From NCBI GenBank assembly GCA_023229465.1, contig JALNZE010000006.1:62001-126000 (forward strand): DNA of 64,000 bases, given 5' to 3'. This DNA comes from Chitinophagaceae bacterium (GTDB lineage: Bacteria > Bacteroidota > Bacteroidia > Chitinophagales > Chitinophagaceae). Shown here in pieces: positions 8,047-17,332 of the stretch. The notes beneath the pieces are model-generated. The model did no database searches. It had not been told where the DNA came from and was given only the letters and a program-made list of their open reading frames with translations. The position numbers and the translations under genes are program-made. Positions within the stretch are counted from its first letter, which is position 1. The number at the start of each line of letters is the position of its first letter.

Positions 8047-9393
8047 TTACTGGCTCTTCCCCGCAGGCGGGGCCACTGGTCTCGATGCTCCCGGGTTATT
8101 CAATTCAGAAACATCTACCCGTGATGGCGTTTCTTTCCCGCTTACAATACCTTTCGCGCTTAAGGCAATTGATTTGATAATCATGGCCATATTCTCCATA
8201 TCCAATGTACCAATTTCATCACCGGATGTATGATAGTTGGGTTCGCTATCCATTTTGGATGTAGAAATGGTATGTGCCGGAACGCCCAGTCTTGCAAGGG
8301 TTGCATTGTCTGACCGGAAAAAAAGATTTTGTGCGGGATAGGGATCCGGATAAAAACTAAACCCGGTTCCTGCCAGGTTTCCCTGCAGCATTTTACCCAT
8401 ATCCGTTCTTTCATAGCCGGTGATATATGCCGAGTTCTTACCCCATTTGCTTTCCGTTCCAATCATTTCAATATTGAACATGGCTTTTACATCTTCCGGG
8501 TTGAATTGCCTGGAAAAATATTGTGCCCCAAATCCACCAACCTCTTCCGCGGTAAACGCCACAAAAATTAATGTGCGCTCATTATTGTTCAGCGCTTTAA
8601 AATATTTCGCGAGCATAATCACCGCCGTTGTTCCTGCGGCATCATCATTAGCGCCATTAAAAATCGAATCCGCAAGAACATTCCCCAACCTGTCTTTACC
8701 CATGATACCCAAATGATCATAATGACCGGAGAAAATGACGTATTCATTTTTTTTCGATTTACCTGGCAAAATGCCCAGCACATTGGCCAGTGACTGCTCA
8801 GTAAATTGGTGTTTCGCCTCAAGGGTATAGGTTGCAGGATTTTGTGCTGTCAATACAAATACTACACTCTTATCCGTTTTATATAATTGTGATTTGAATC
8901 GGGTAAGATTAAAAAACGCTTTAGCAAACACCGTATCCACCAGTACAAAATAGTTTTTGTTAGCAGTCAAATACTTGCGTGCTTCTGCATTGAAATTGGC
9001 CCCGGCAGTAATGGTTACCTTTTCATAACCCGACTGCTCATTTATCTTCAGCTCTTCTTTACAGGTAACCACTATCACATCCCTGGTAGCTACCGAAACA
9101 CCACCAAAACTGCAGTCAGCGCTAATGAATTTTGGCTTTACCATCGCAAATGCCTGCAGATAATTACCTGTATGGTTCCATGATTGCAAACCGGTTTTGG
9201 CAAATTCATCCGCTATAAATGCTGCTGCTTTTTCAATCCCTTTACTAAAGGTTTTTCTGCCTTCCATATCATCTGCCGACAAAATTTTTTCAATTCTTTC
9301 CACTTCTTTTGCGTTGATAACATTCGCTTCTTTCTGTGCAAATAAAAATGTTGTTATTGAAATCAATAACAACACGAGACTAATTTTTTTCAT
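8047..9393 (-). CDS. Secreted M28-family zinc metallopeptidase
   Basis: 448 aa. An N-terminal signal peptide (MKKISLVLLLISITTFLFAQ) points to export. The catalytic domain shows the M28 di-zinc residues in order: GHYDHLG (His, Asp), GANDDAAG (bridging Asp), TAEEVGG (Glu pair with the general base), NIEMIG (where Asp is more common) and NYHTSGDE (last His). The N-terminal part before about residue 210 resembles the PA-like insert region of secreted aminopeptidases. The gene ends 5 bases from the convergent GGGP synthase gene and lies 26 bases downstream of the LytTR regulator, possibly cotranscribed with it. It is probably an aminopeptidase, but specificity cannot be told. Confidence 0.9.
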   Translation of the reverse strand: MKKISLVLLLISITTFLFAQKEANVINAKEVERIEKILSADDMEGRKTFSKGIEKAAAFIADEFAKTGLQSWNHTGNYLQAFAMVKPKFISADCSFGGVSVATRDVIVVTCKEELKINEQSGYEKVTITAGANFNAEARKYLTANKNYFVLVDTVFAKAFFNLTRFKSQLYKTDKSVVFVLTAQNPATYTLEAKHQFTEQSLANVLGILPGKSKKNEYVIFSGHYDHLGIMGKDRLGNVLADSIFNGANDDAAGTTAVIMLAKYFKALNNNERTLIFVAFTAEEVGGFGAQYFSRQFNPEDVKAMFNIEMIGTESKWGKNSAYITGYERTDMGKMLQGNLAGTGFSFYPDPYPAQNLFFRSDNATLARLGVPAHTISTSKMDSEPNYHTSGDEIGTLDMENMAMIIKSIALSAKGIVSGKETPSRVDVSELNNPGASRPVAPPAGKSQ

Positions 9394-9419
9394 GTAACAA
9401 TTTTAATTTTTTCAACTTC

Positions 9420-10151
9420 TTAGAGACTCATCATTTCTTTAAACTTAACGGTTTGCCTCCTGCTTACTTCAATTTTTTCACCCCCTTTCAGGTCTACCAG
9501 TAAACCGCCATTAAAATAGGGTTCAATTTTTTCTATCCATCGAAGGTTGATAATATGTTTTCTGTTGGCGCGGAAGAACATTCTTTCATCCAGTCTTTCT
9601 TCCAGCGAATTCAGCGATTTTAAGATTAGAGGTTTATGTGTGCCAAAGAATACCTTGGCATAATTTCCCACGCTTTCAAACAGGCGTATCTCGCCAAGTT
9701 TTACAAACCAGCAACGTTCCCCGTCTTTCACAAAAACCTGGTCGAACTCAGTTAAAGGCCCACGGTTAACTCCATTGATGCCAATATTTTCTTTGAATAT
9801 TTCGGCCTGTAATTTCTGTATCGCATCAGCCAGGCGTTTAGGTTCTATGGGTTTTAGCAGATAGTCCAGCGCATTAACTTCAAAGGCTTTAATGGCATAC
9901 TCATCATAGGCAGTTGTAAAGATTACTTTGGGCGCTTTTTCTACTTCTGCCAGCAAATCAAAACCGGTTTTGCCGGGCATCTGAATATCCAGGAATATCA
10001 AATCCGGATTCAGTGTTTCAATCTTTTCTATACCATCATCCACATTAGCCGCTTCCTCTATTACTTCAATATCAGCATGATCCTGCAATAATTTTTTTAA
10101 TTCATTGCGGGCCAGTCTTTCATCATCAATAATAATCGCTTTGATCGCCAT
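9420..10151 (-). CDS. LytTR-family response regulator
   Basis: 243 aa. The N-terminal receiver domain has DDERLARNEL (acidic pocket), the phospho-acceptor Asp in LIFLDIQMPG (about residue 55), TAYDEYAIKAF (conserved Thr) and LKPI (conserved Lys). The C-terminal LytTR DNA-binding domain spans about residues 140-243, with FVKDGERCWFVKLGEI and FFRANRKHIINLRWI. It pairs with the LytS-type kinase encoded 22 bases upstream. Targets are unknown; the M28 peptidase immediately downstream is one possibility by position. Confidence 0.94.
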   Translation of the reverse strand: MAIKAIIIDDERLARNELKKLLQDHADIEVIEEAANVDDGIEKIETLNPDLIFLDIQMPGKTGFDLLAEVEKAPKVIFTTAYDEYAIKAFEVNALDYLLKPIEPKRLADAIQKLQAEIFKENIGINGVNRGPLTEFDQVFVKDGERCWFVKLGEIRLFESVGNYAKVFFGTHKPLILKSLNSLEERLDERMFFRANRKHIINLRWIEKIEPYFNGGLLVDLKGGEKIEVSRRQTVKFKEMMSL

Positions 10152-10173
10152 AGCACAAATTTAATGGTTGAAT

Positions 10174-11229
10174 TTACAATTGTAATGGCTCTACCGGCAT
10201 TTTTACGATAGCCTCTACCATTCCTTCATCGGTATTCCTGATCTCAAAACTGGCTTTTCCGCCAAATAATAATTTAAGCCGGTTACGGGTACTGTTCAGG
10301 CCAAATCCGTCACTAATACTGTCCTCTTCCTGTAAATGACCGGTATTCCGGACTATCAGCTCATGATGGTTCTCGCGATAATCAGATATTACCTTTATTA
10401 AACCGCCCTCCTTATGTTTGCCAATACCATGTTTAATGGCATTCTCAACCAGTGTCTGGAGCATCATGGGGGGAACAGGCTGATCAAGGGTATCTTCATC
10501 AATATCATATTCTACCTGCAACCTGTCTTCAAAACGGATATATTCCAGGGCCAGGTAATCTTTTACAATACTCAATTCCCTTTCGAAAGGGAGGGTTTCC
10601 AATTTTTCGGCCTGCATACTGCTTCGCAGTATATTGCTTAACTCGGTTATGGCAGTTCTTGCTCTCTCGGGATTCTCATCTACCAATGCACGTATACTGT
10701 TCAATGCATTAAAGATAAAATGGGGATTGATATGTGATTTGATGGTTTTTAGTTCCAGTTCTTTTACCATGCTCTCCAGGCGCACTTTCTGGATTTCTGT
10801 TTTGGAACCCAGTTCTACATAATGCCAGATATAATAAACGGAAACCCATACCAGAACAAGGGGAGAGTCTAAGATTAAGTTTGAAAGGAATCTTTTTTCA
10901 ACAGAAACCTTCACCTTTGGATCGTACATATGCAACCATTCCACAATGGCGCTATTGGCAAGGTTAAACAACACCACAATGCTTAGCACTGAAACAGTGA
11001 GTAACCACCATTTTTGTACATGGATCGGGGGCCGCAGGCGCAGCCTTACAATCAATTCGCGTAATAAATGGGTAAAAACCAGTCCGAAAAGGATGGTTAT
11101 GGCGATTCTTGGGTAGAGTATATTGTTGGTCTTGTTCTCGAAAATAAATGCGAAGAACACCATGGCTAAGCCATACAATAACCAGCCACCCAGCTGGCAA
11201 AACCAGTATAAGGAAGATTTACTTCTCAT
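10174..11229 (-). CDS. LytS/YehU-type sensor histidine kinase
   Basis: 351 aa with the start chosen here. Four hydrophobic segments fill the first 150 residues, followed by a His_kinase domain (LKTIKSHINPHFIFNALNSI, with the phospho-His) and an HATPase_c domain (LVENAIKHG N-box; DGFGLNSTRNRL G-box). The open frame extends upstream to 11382. I chose ATG 11229 because the sequence MRSKSSLYWFCQLGGWLLYG aligns with the usual start of this family, and a -7 box (TATATTTG, 11244-11237) lies just upstream. Operon with the LytTR regulator. The stimulus is unknown. Confidence 0.88.
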   Translation of the reverse strand: MRSKSSLYWFCQLGGWLLYGLAMVFFAFIFENKTNNILYPRIAITILFGLVFTHLLRELIVRLRLRPPIHVQKWWLLTVSVLSIVVLFNLANSAIVEWLHMYDPKVKVSVEKRFLSNLILDSPLVLVWVSVYYIWHYVELGSKTEIQKVRLESMVKELELKTIKSHINPHFIFNALNSIRALVDENPERARTAITELSNILRSSMQAEKLETLPFERELSIVKDYLALEYIRFEDRLQVEYDIDEDTLDQPVPPMMLQTLVENAIKHGIGKHKEGGLIKVISDYRENHHELIVRNTGHLQEEDSISDGFGLNSTRNRLKLLFGGKASFEIRNTDEGMVEAIVKMPVEPLQL

Positions 11230-11236
11230 GTTAGCG

Positions 11237-11244
11237 CAAATATA
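11237..11244 (-). promoter_or_regulatory. Candidate -7 box for the LytS/LytTR operon
   Basis: TATATTTG on the minus strand is a perfect TAnnTTTG match ending 7 bases before the preferred ATG. This implies a very short or absent leader. No convincing -33 element was seen. Confidence 0.4.
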
Positions 11245-11403
11245 AAATGAAACCATCCGCCATTCTTTGATAAATTTGATTAAAGGCAAAAAGAGCGCTT
11301 GTTTGGCAGAAAATATTGGTTTGACCCGTTGAACTATCCACTTTATCGGATATTTTATATAATTACCGGCGGTTGTGGTCATTTCAATTGTTCAGTTCGC
11401 TTT

Positions 11404-11431
11404 TTTGCTCACGCATAAAAGTGTATTTTTA
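11404..11431 (+). promoter_or_regulatory. Candidate promoter of dxs
   Basis: TTTG (11404-11407) and TATTTTTA (11424-11431) are separated by 16 bases, slightly short of the usual 17-20, with one mismatch in the -7 box. The dxs ATG follows 19 bases later. Confidence 0.4.
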
Positions 11432-11450
11432 CAGTCTAAACCAAGCCTGA

Positions 11451-13385
11451 ATGCAGATCACAGCAGGACCCTTATTAAAGTCTATTGATCATCCCGATGA
11501 TCTTAAAAAGCTCAGCAGTAAACAATTGCACCAGGTTTGTAACGAGTTGCGTCAGTTCATTGTAGATGTAGTAAGCGTTCATGGCGGGCATTTCGCGGCC
11601 AGTTTGGGAGTGGTAGAATTATCCGTTGCCCTGCATTATGTTTATAATACCCCTTATGATCAACTGGTATGGGATGTAGGCCACCAGGCTTATGGACATA
11701 AAATTCTTACAGGCAGGAGAGATCAGTTCATTACCAACCGCAAATACAAGGGCCTGAGCGGCTTTCCCAAGCGAAGTGAAAGTGTGTATGATACATTCGG
11801 GGTAGGGCATTCCTCCACCTCTATATCAGCCGCATTGGGTATGGCCATGGCGGCAAAATACAAGGGTGAAACCCGGAAATCAGTAGCGGTAATCGGCGAT
11901 GGTTCAATGACGGCGGGTTTGGCATTTGAAGCGATGAACCATGCAGGGGTGGCAGATAGTGATGTACTCATTATTTTGAATGATAACTGTATGAGCATTG
12001 ACCCCAATGTTGGGGCGCTCAAAGAATACCTGACCGACATCAGTACTTCTCCCACCTACAATAAAGTGAGGGATGAAATATGGAACCTGATGGGCAAACT
12101 GCCTGTTGGTAAAAATTTCAGCAGGGAGATGGCCAGTAAACTCGAAGCCAGCCTGAAAAGCGTTGTAAATAAAAGCAGTAACCTGTTTGAAGCATTACAA
12201 ATAAGATATTTCGGTCCGATAGACGGCCATAATATCACTAACCTGGTTGATACGCTCAAGGACCTGAAAAATATTCCCGGGCCAAAACTGCTGCATATAG
12301 TAACGGTAAAAGGCAAGGGGTATTCATTAGCCGAAAAAGATCAGACCAAATGGCATGCACCGGGCCTCTTTGATAAAGTAACCGGTGAGATATATAAGAA
12401 AAATATAAATGCACCACAGCCGCCCAAATACCAGGATGTATTTGGTTATACCCTGGTTGAACTGGCAGAACAGAATACTAAAATCATGGGTGTAACGCCC
12501 GCTATGCCCAGTGGTTCTTCTATGAAGTTCATGATGGATAAAATGCCGGATCGTGCTTTTGATGTGGGCATTTGCGAACAGCATGCGGTTACGCTAAGCG
12601 CAGGTTTGGCAACACAGGGTATGCGTGTATTCTGCAATATCTATTCATCCTTTATACAAAGGGCTTACGACCAGGTGGTGCATGATGTGGCGATACAGCA
12701 ATTGCCGGTGGTATTCTGTTTAGACAGGGCCGGATTGGTTGGTGAAGACGGACCCACCCATCATGGATGTTATGATATTCCTTTTATGCGTTGTATACCC
12801 AACCTGGTAATCAGCGCCCCCATGAACGAACAGGAATTACGCAACCTGATGTACAGCGCGCAACTTGAGTCAAATAAATATCCTTTTGTAATTCGCTACC
12901 CGCGCGGCGAAGGCGTTATGACGGAATGGAAAACGCCATTTGAAGCGGTTCCGGTTGGTAAAGGCAGAAAATTAAAAGATGGTGATGAAATAGCCATTCT
13001 GAGTTTTGGCCACCCCGGCAATTTTGCACAGGCCGCTATCCGTGAACTAAGAACGCAGGGAATTAACCCTGCCCATTACGACCTGCGTTTTGTGAAGCCG
13101 ATTGATGAAGACCTTTTGCATGAAGCTTTTGGCAAATACAATAAAATAGTAACGGTGGAAGACGGAACAGTAGTTGGAGGATTTGGTACTGCTATTCTTG
13201 AGTTCATGCAAAAAAATAATTACCACGCAACCGTAAAAATAGTAGGTATCCCCGATCGTTTGGTGGAACATGGCTCGCTCAAAGAATTATACAGAGAATG
13301 TGAATATGATGCACAAGGCATTGCGGACGCGGTGAGAGAACTGATGAAAGATAAAGTAAGTGTAGGTTCTATGATAGCAGGCTAA
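11451..13385 (+). CDS. dxs: 1-deoxy-D-xylulose-5-phosphate synthase
   Basis: 644 aa. The thiamine-diphosphate enzyme condenses pyruvate with glyceraldehyde 3-phosphate, the first step of the MEP isoprenoid pathway. Seen are DVGHQAYGHKILTGR near residue 75, FGVGHSSTSISAALG, the ThDP/Mg motif GDGSMTAG...LNDNCMSI (residues 148-181), GPIDGHN, and in the second half the proton-relay Glu of CEQHAVTLSAGLA and RAGLVGEDGPTHHG. Length is standard. The gene is monocistronic and converges on scpA with a 10-base gap. It provides the prenyl precursors that the GGGP synthase at 7.3 kb would use, although the two genes are not linked transcriptionally. Confidence 0.97.
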   Translation: MQITAGPLLKSIDHPDDLKKLSSKQLHQVCNELRQFIVDVVSVHGGHFAASLGVVELSVALHYVYNTPYDQLVWDVGHQAYGHKILTGRRDQFITNRKYKGLSGFPKRSESVYDTFGVGHSSTSISAALGMAMAAKYKGETRKSVAVIGDGSMTAGLAFEAMNHAGVADSDVLIILNDNCMSIDPNVGALKEYLTDISTSPTYNKVRDEIWNLMGKLPVGKNFSREMASKLEASLKSVVNKSSNLFEALQIRYFGPIDGHNITNLVDTLKDLKNIPGPKLLHIVTVKGKGYSLAEKDQTKWHAPGLFDKVTGEIYKKNINAPQPPKYQDVFGYTLVELAEQNTKIMGVTPAMPSGSSMKFMMDKMPDRAFDVGICEQHAVTLSAGLATQGMRVFCNIYSSFIQRAYDQVVHDVAIQQLPVVFCLDRAGLVGEDGPTHHGCYDIPFMRCIPNLVISAPMNEQELRNLMYSAQLESNKYPFVIRYPRGEGVMTEWKTPFEAVPVGKGRKLKDGDEIAILSFGHPGNFAQAAIRELRTQGINPAHYDLRFVKPIDEDLLHEAFGKYNKIVTVEDGTVVGGFGTAILEFMQKNNYHATVKIVGIPDRLVEHGSLKELYRECEYDAQGIADAVRELMKDKVSVGSMIAG

Positions 13386-13395
13386 GTTTAGCTTG

Positions 13396-14214
13396 CTATT
13401 CAGAGATCGGCGTTTCTTCGATAATATCATTTTCACCAACCAATCCCTCCGCCTCAAGGTCTTCCTTGCGGTGATTATTCCATTCAACAATAAAATTATT
13501 CATCCCCTGACCCACCAATAGTTTCATGAATTTTTGCTGAGATAATTCAAGCAGTGAAAGGAAGAGAAAAAGGGCATGTATCCTGTCGTTACAGACCGAA
13601 AATATTTTTTCAAAAGAAACCGTTTTCTCTTTTTGTACCAGGTCCAGCATATAATCGCGGCTGCCTTCCATGGTATAATTATAGCGCACTACCGTATGTA
13701 CCGGTTTATTCTGGCGCTCATGCACACGCTGCATCACTTTTTCAAACGCCTTCATGAGTTTGAACATAGTAATGGTTTGTATCTCCGTACCTTCTGAAGC
13801 ATCCTCACCTAACTGTACTATTTCCCGCTGCAGGTTGCCGCGCTTTATCATCAGCATTCGTTGCGCTTCCATCTCAGCCATCTGAACAGCCGCTTCTTTA
13901 AAGCGTTTGTATTCCAGAATTTTATCAATAAGTTCCTGGCGGGGATCTATTTCGTTACCATCCGCATCCATTTCTTTTCTGGGTAATAATAGCCTGGCTT
14001 TAATACGCATGAGTGTAGAAACAAACAGGATGAATTCACTGCTCAATTCAATATTCAGTTTCTCACCCTGGTGGATATAATCGAGAAAATCATTGATGAT
14101 TTTTGTGATAGGTATATTATAAATATCCAGTTCATCCCTTTCAATAAAAAACAAGAGGAGATCGAAAGGGCCCTCAAACTGATCCAACTTAATCTGGTAA
14201 CTCACATTATTCAC
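13396..14214 (-). CDS. scpA: Segregation and condensation protein A
   Basis: 272 aa. This is the kleisin subunit of the bacterial SMC condensin, which bridges SMC heads and recruits ScpB. The N-terminal signature FEGPFDLLLFFIERDELDIYNIPI is split here as FEGPFDLLLF and IERDELDIYNIPI. A helical region with KRFKEAA and a C-terminal winged-helix segment (SRDYMLDLVQ onwards) follow. Translation appears to begin at GTG (14214), because the frame has no closer ATG that keeps the motif. ScpB is not in the window. Confidence 0.93.
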   Translation of the reverse strand: MNNVSYQIKLDQFEGPFDLLLFFIERDELDIYNIPITKIINDFLDYIHQGEKLNIELSSEFILFVSTLMRIKARLLLPRKEMDADGNEIDPRQELIDKILEYKRFKEAAVQMAEMEAQRMLMIKRGNLQREIVQLGEDASEGTEIQTITMFKLMKAFEKVMQRVHERQNKPVHTVVRYNYTMEGSRDYMLDLVQKEKTVSFEKIFSVCNDRIHALFLFLSLLELSQQKFMKLLVGQGMNNFIVEWNNHRKEDLEAEGLVGENDIIEETPISE

Positions 14215-14365
14215 TGGTCAAAACTTTAGATGCAAAGAAAACTGAATCAGCCTGAAAAAAGCCAGGGGAAGGGGAATAGTTATCCACGGGGGACTTTTGG
14301 AGTTGGGAGTGAAAGTGAAGGATGAGTCATGAGAAAATGTTTTACTCCAGACTCCCAACTCCTAA

Positions 14366-14800
14366 CTATTTCTTCAACGCATCCCTAATTTCAGCCAGTA
14401 ACTGTTCCGTAGCGGATGGTTCTTTGGGTACAGCCGGTGCAGGGGCCTCTGTTTTTTTCATTCGGTTGATGGCCTTTATCACCAGGAATACAGAGAATGC
14501 TACCACCACAAAATCAAACAGGTTGGTGATAAAAGCGCCATATTGTATGGCCACTTCTGCAATAGCGGGCGTTACCAGCTTTCCGGCTGCATCCTGTTCT
14601 GCCGGTACCGCCTGTTTTAGTACCAGCACTTTGTCGGTAAAGTCTACCCCACCGGTTAGCATACCTACCAGCGGCATAACTATCCCATCCACAAAAGAAC
14701 TTACTATCTTTCCAAAAGAAGCACCCATAACAAAGGCAACGGCGATGTCTACCAGGTTACCCTTCATGGCAAATTCCTTAAACTCTTTTATCATACCCAT
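14366..14800 (-). CDS. mscL: Large-conductance mechanosensitive channel
   Basis: 144 aa, standard length. It is a homopentameric inner-membrane channel that opens under membrane tension during osmotic downshock. The N-terminal amphipathic helix plus TM1 reads MGMIKEFKEFAMKGN then VDIAVAFVMGASFG. The pore-lining small residues and the glycine-rich SFVDGIVMPLVGMLTGG are present. TM2 lies near residues 90-110 (LFDFVVVAFSVFLVIKAINR), with a charged C-terminal helix ending EQLLAEIRDALKK. Confidence 0.96.
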   Translation of the reverse strand: MGMIKEFKEFAMKGNLVDIAVAFVMGASFGKIVSSFVDGIVMPLVGMLTGGVDFTDKVLVLKQAVPAEQDAAGKLVTPAIAEVAIQYGAFITNLFDFVVVAFSVFLVIKAINRMKKTEAPAPAVPKEPSATEQLLAEIRDALKK

Positions 14801-14932
14801 AACAATCGGTTTTATCGGTTAAAAATACTAGTAAACTATTCAATCCGAAATAGCCCCCTTATTTCTTTAGTCCGGGGTACTGATCTATTCCGGGTCGATG
14901 ATTCGCACGGAAACTGTGTTTTCTTAAAATTA

Positions 14933-14940
14933 TACTTTTG
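14933..14940 (+). promoter_or_regulatory. Candidate -7 box for the EamA transporter gene
   Basis: TACTTTTG is a perfect TAnnTTTG match, 37 bases before the GTG start. No clear -33 TTG. Confidence 0.4.
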
Positions 14941-14977
14941 CTTTTGTAAAAGCGGCAACTTTGACCAAAATAAACCT

Positions 14978-15844
14978 GTGGGAGAAAAATTGATCAACTG
15001 GGGACTTTTTTCCCTGTTAGCGCTTATCTGGGGCAGCTCATTTATTCTGATGAAAGCAGGCATGAGCAGTTTATCACCATACCAGGTTGCCTCTCTACGC
15101 ATACTCAGCGCAGGACTCGTTTTGATCCCCTTTGCCAGAAAAGCCCTGTTAGCAGTGCCCGGGAACAAACTGGCATTGGTTATTTTATCAGGACTGCTGG
15201 GGAGTTTTTTTCCCGCTTACCTGTTTTGCATTGCCGAAACCAAAATAGACAGTTCACTGGCGGGTATGCTAAATGCCTTAACACCCATATTTACCATACT
15301 GGTAGGTATTGCTTTCTTTCAGTTTAAAGTGCAAACAATAAAGATAGTGGGCGTTTTAATTGGTTTTACAGGCCTGTTACTATTAGTAACACCTGAATTA
15401 ACGCTGGGCATTCAAAACTTTTCTTACTCTTTATTTGTTTTGGCAGCCACTGTTTTTTATGGACTGAATGTAAATTTGGTAGGCAGGCATATGCGGGGAA
15501 TCGGTTCTTTACATATTGCTTCGCTCGCATTTGTTTTTCTGATCATACCATCTCTTATCATACTGTACTTCACCGGTTATTTTGCCTTATCATTAACAGA
15601 AAAACCGCTGCTGATGGCTACCCTCGCCTCTTTTGTATTAGGCATATTGGGTACAGCGGTAGGTTCCATACTTTTTTACATGCTGGTAAAAAGGGCAGGC
15701 GCCTTATTCGCCTCCATGGTTACCTATGGCATACCCTTTATTGCGGTATCCTGGGGCATATGGTATGGTGAGGTAGTCACTTTATTTCAGATAGGTTGCC
15801 TGGGTATTATTCTTGTAGGGGTATACCTGGCGAATAAAAAATGA
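14978..15844 (+). CDS. EamA/DMT-superfamily transporter
   Basis: 288 aa with about ten hydrophobic segments, arranged as two five-helix EamA repeats. The first starts LLALIWGSSFILMKAG; the second begins near residue 150 (LFVLAATVFYGLNVNLVG). The family exports metabolites such as amino acids, or acts in drug and metabolite transport; the substrate cannot be inferred. The start is GTG at 14978, as there is no in-frame ATG before the first helix. It converges with frr, with only one base between the two stop codons. Confidence 0.88.
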   Translation: MGEKLINWGLFSLLALIWGSSFILMKAGMSSLSPYQVASLRILSAGLVLIPFARKALLAVPGNKLALVILSGLLGSFFPAYLFCIAETKIDSSLAGMLNALTPIFTILVGIAFFQFKVQTIKIVGVLIGFTGLLLLVTPELTLGIQNFSYSLFVLAATVFYGLNVNLVGRHMRGIGSLHIASLAFVFLIIPSLIILYFTGYFALSLTEKPLLMATLASFVLGILGTAVGSILFYMLVKRAGALFASMVTYGIPFIAVSWGIWYGEVVTLFQIGCLGIILVGVYLANKK

Positions 15845-15845
15845 T

Positions 15846-16409
15846 TTACACAGACATCATCTCCTTCTCTTTGGCAGACAAATGTTTATCAACCAACAGG
15901 ATGTATCTATCGGTAATTTCCTGAACACTTTTTTCGCCGTCTTTGGAAGCATCTTCGCTAAGTCCGTCTTTGGTTAATTTTTTTATCTGTTCAATGGCAT
16001 CTCTGCGTATATTCCGGATAGCTACTTTGGAATGTTCACCCTCTCCACTGGCTTTTTTAAAGAGTTCCTTTCTCCTTTCTTCCGTTAGTGGGGGAAGAAA
16101 CAAGCGAATCTGGTTACCATCACTCTGTGGGGTGATGCCGATATTGGCCTGCATGATGGCTTTCTCGATTGCCTGAAGCATATTCTTTTCCCAGGGCTGG
16201 ATACTGATGGTTCTCACATCCAGCACACTGATATTGGCTACCTGTGCAATGGGTGTTGCTGCCCCATAATAGTCTACATTAATCCCGTCTACCATAGTGG
16301 GATTGGCTTTCCCGGCCCTTATTTTAGTCAGTTCCACTTCAAGGTGACTGATCCCTTTGCGCATATTATCTTCCGCTTCTTCTACAATTATTTGTAATTC
16401 TTCCAACAT
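15846..16409 (-). CDS. frr: Ribosome recycling factor
   Basis: 187 aa. It splits the post-termination ribosome together with EF-G. Conserved segments are HLEVELTKIRAGKANP (residues 22-37), DYYGAATPIAQVANIS, ISIQPWEKNMLQAIEKAI, PQSDGNQIRLFLPPLTEERRKEL (split here as PQSDGNQIRLFLPPL and TEERRKEL), and RNIRRDAIEQIKKL at the C-terminal helix. Length is standard. It is divergent from the transketolase subunit gene. Confidence 0.97.
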   Translation of the reverse strand: MLEELQIIVEEAEDNMRKGISHLEVELTKIRAGKANPTMVDGINVDYYGAATPIAQVANISVLDVRTISIQPWEKNMLQAIEKAIMQANIGITPQSDGNQIRLFLPPLTEERRKELFKKASGEGEHSKVAIRNIRRDAIEQIKKLTKDGLSEDASKDGEKSVQEITDRYILLVDKHLSAKEKEMMSV

Positions 16410-16452
16410 AATTTGTTTTTTAAACTGAGGCGAAAATAATGAATAGTTGGGT

Positions 16453-16460
16453 TATCTTCG
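16453..16460 (+). promoter_or_regulatory. Candidate -7 box for the transketolase subunit gene
   Basis: TATCTTCG fits TAnnTTYG and lies 20 bases before ATG 16481. It is inside the longer open frame beginning at 16439, so that earlier ATG is unlikely to be translated. Confidence 0.45.
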
Positions 16461-16480
16461 CAGCCATAAAAAACAAAACG

Positions 16481-17323
16481 ATGGCAAGCATCCAGGAATT
16501 ACAAAATATTTCGAGCCAGCTCAGGCGTGACGTTGTGAGAATGGTGCATGGCGTACAAAGCGGCCATCCCGGCGGTTCATTGGGCTGTGCTGATTATTTT
16601 GCCGCCCTTTTCTTTCAAATTATGCACTACGATACGCATTTTTCGATGGACGGGAAAAATGAAGACCTATTCTTTCTTTCCAATGGACATATTTCACCGG
16701 TATATTATTCGGCGCTTGCCCGTTCAGGCTATTTTGAAGTGAAGGAACTGGCCAGTTTCCGAAAGATTAGTTCCCGCTTACAGGGCCACCCAACCACACA
16801 TGAGCATTTACCCGGTGTAAGAATTGCGAGTGGCTCTCTGGGACAGGGTATGAGTGTGGCGATTGGAGCGGCCCTAACCAAAAAATTGAATGGCGACAAT
16901 CACCTGGTATTTTCTTTACATGGAGATGGCGAGTTGGATGAAGGACAAAACTGGGAAGCCATCATGTTTGCCGCGCATCATAAAGTAGATAACCTGATTG
17001 CAACAATAGACTGGAATGGGCAACAGATTGACGGGCCCACCAAAGAAGTAATGGGACTTGATAGCCTTCGTGCAAAATTTGAAGCCTTTAACTGGACAGT
17101 GATAGAAATGAACGGGAATGATATGGATGATACAGTGGCTACACTGAACAAAGCAAAATCGCTCACGGGCCATGGTAAACCCATCTGTATTCTGATGAAA
17201 ACAGAAATGGGTAAAGGCATCGACTTTATGGAAGGTACCCATGAGTGGCATGGCATCTCCCCTAATGATGAACAGTTAGCTAAGGCATTGGCCCAATTGC
17301 CCGAAACATTAGGTGATTATTAA
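16481..17323 (+). CDS. Transketolase, N-terminal (ThDP-binding) subunit of a split enzyme
   Basis: 280 aa from the start chosen. It covers only the pyrophosphate-binding half of transketolase: SGHPGGSLG, DLFFLSNGHISPVYYSALA, GSLGQGMSVAIGAAL and the ThDP motif HGDGELDEGQNWEAIMFAAHH (HGDGELDEGQNWE quoted), ending at GTHEWHGISPNDEQ. Many Bacteroidota encode transketolase as two polypeptides, usually adjacent. Here the next gene is on the other strand and unrelated, so the C-terminal partner (pyrimidine-binding half) must lie elsewhere. Together the halves transfer two-carbon ketol units in the pentose phosphate pathway. ATG 16481 is preferred over 16439 because of the promoter box between them. 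Confidence 0.9.
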   Translation: MASIQELQNISSQLRRDVVRMVHGVQSGHPGGSLGCADYFAALFFQIMHYDTHFSMDGKNEDLFFLSNGHISPVYYSALARSGYFEVKELASFRKISSRLQGHPTTHEHLPGVRIASGSLGQGMSVAIGAALTKKLNGDNHLVFSLHGDGELDEGQNWEAIMFAAHHKVDNLIATIDWNGQQIDGPTKEVMGLDSLRAKFEAFNWTVIEMNGNDMDDTVATLNKAKSLTGHGKPICILMKTEMGKGIDFMEGTHEWHGISPNDEQLAKALAQLPETLGDY

Positions 17324-17332
17324 TGGCATTAC

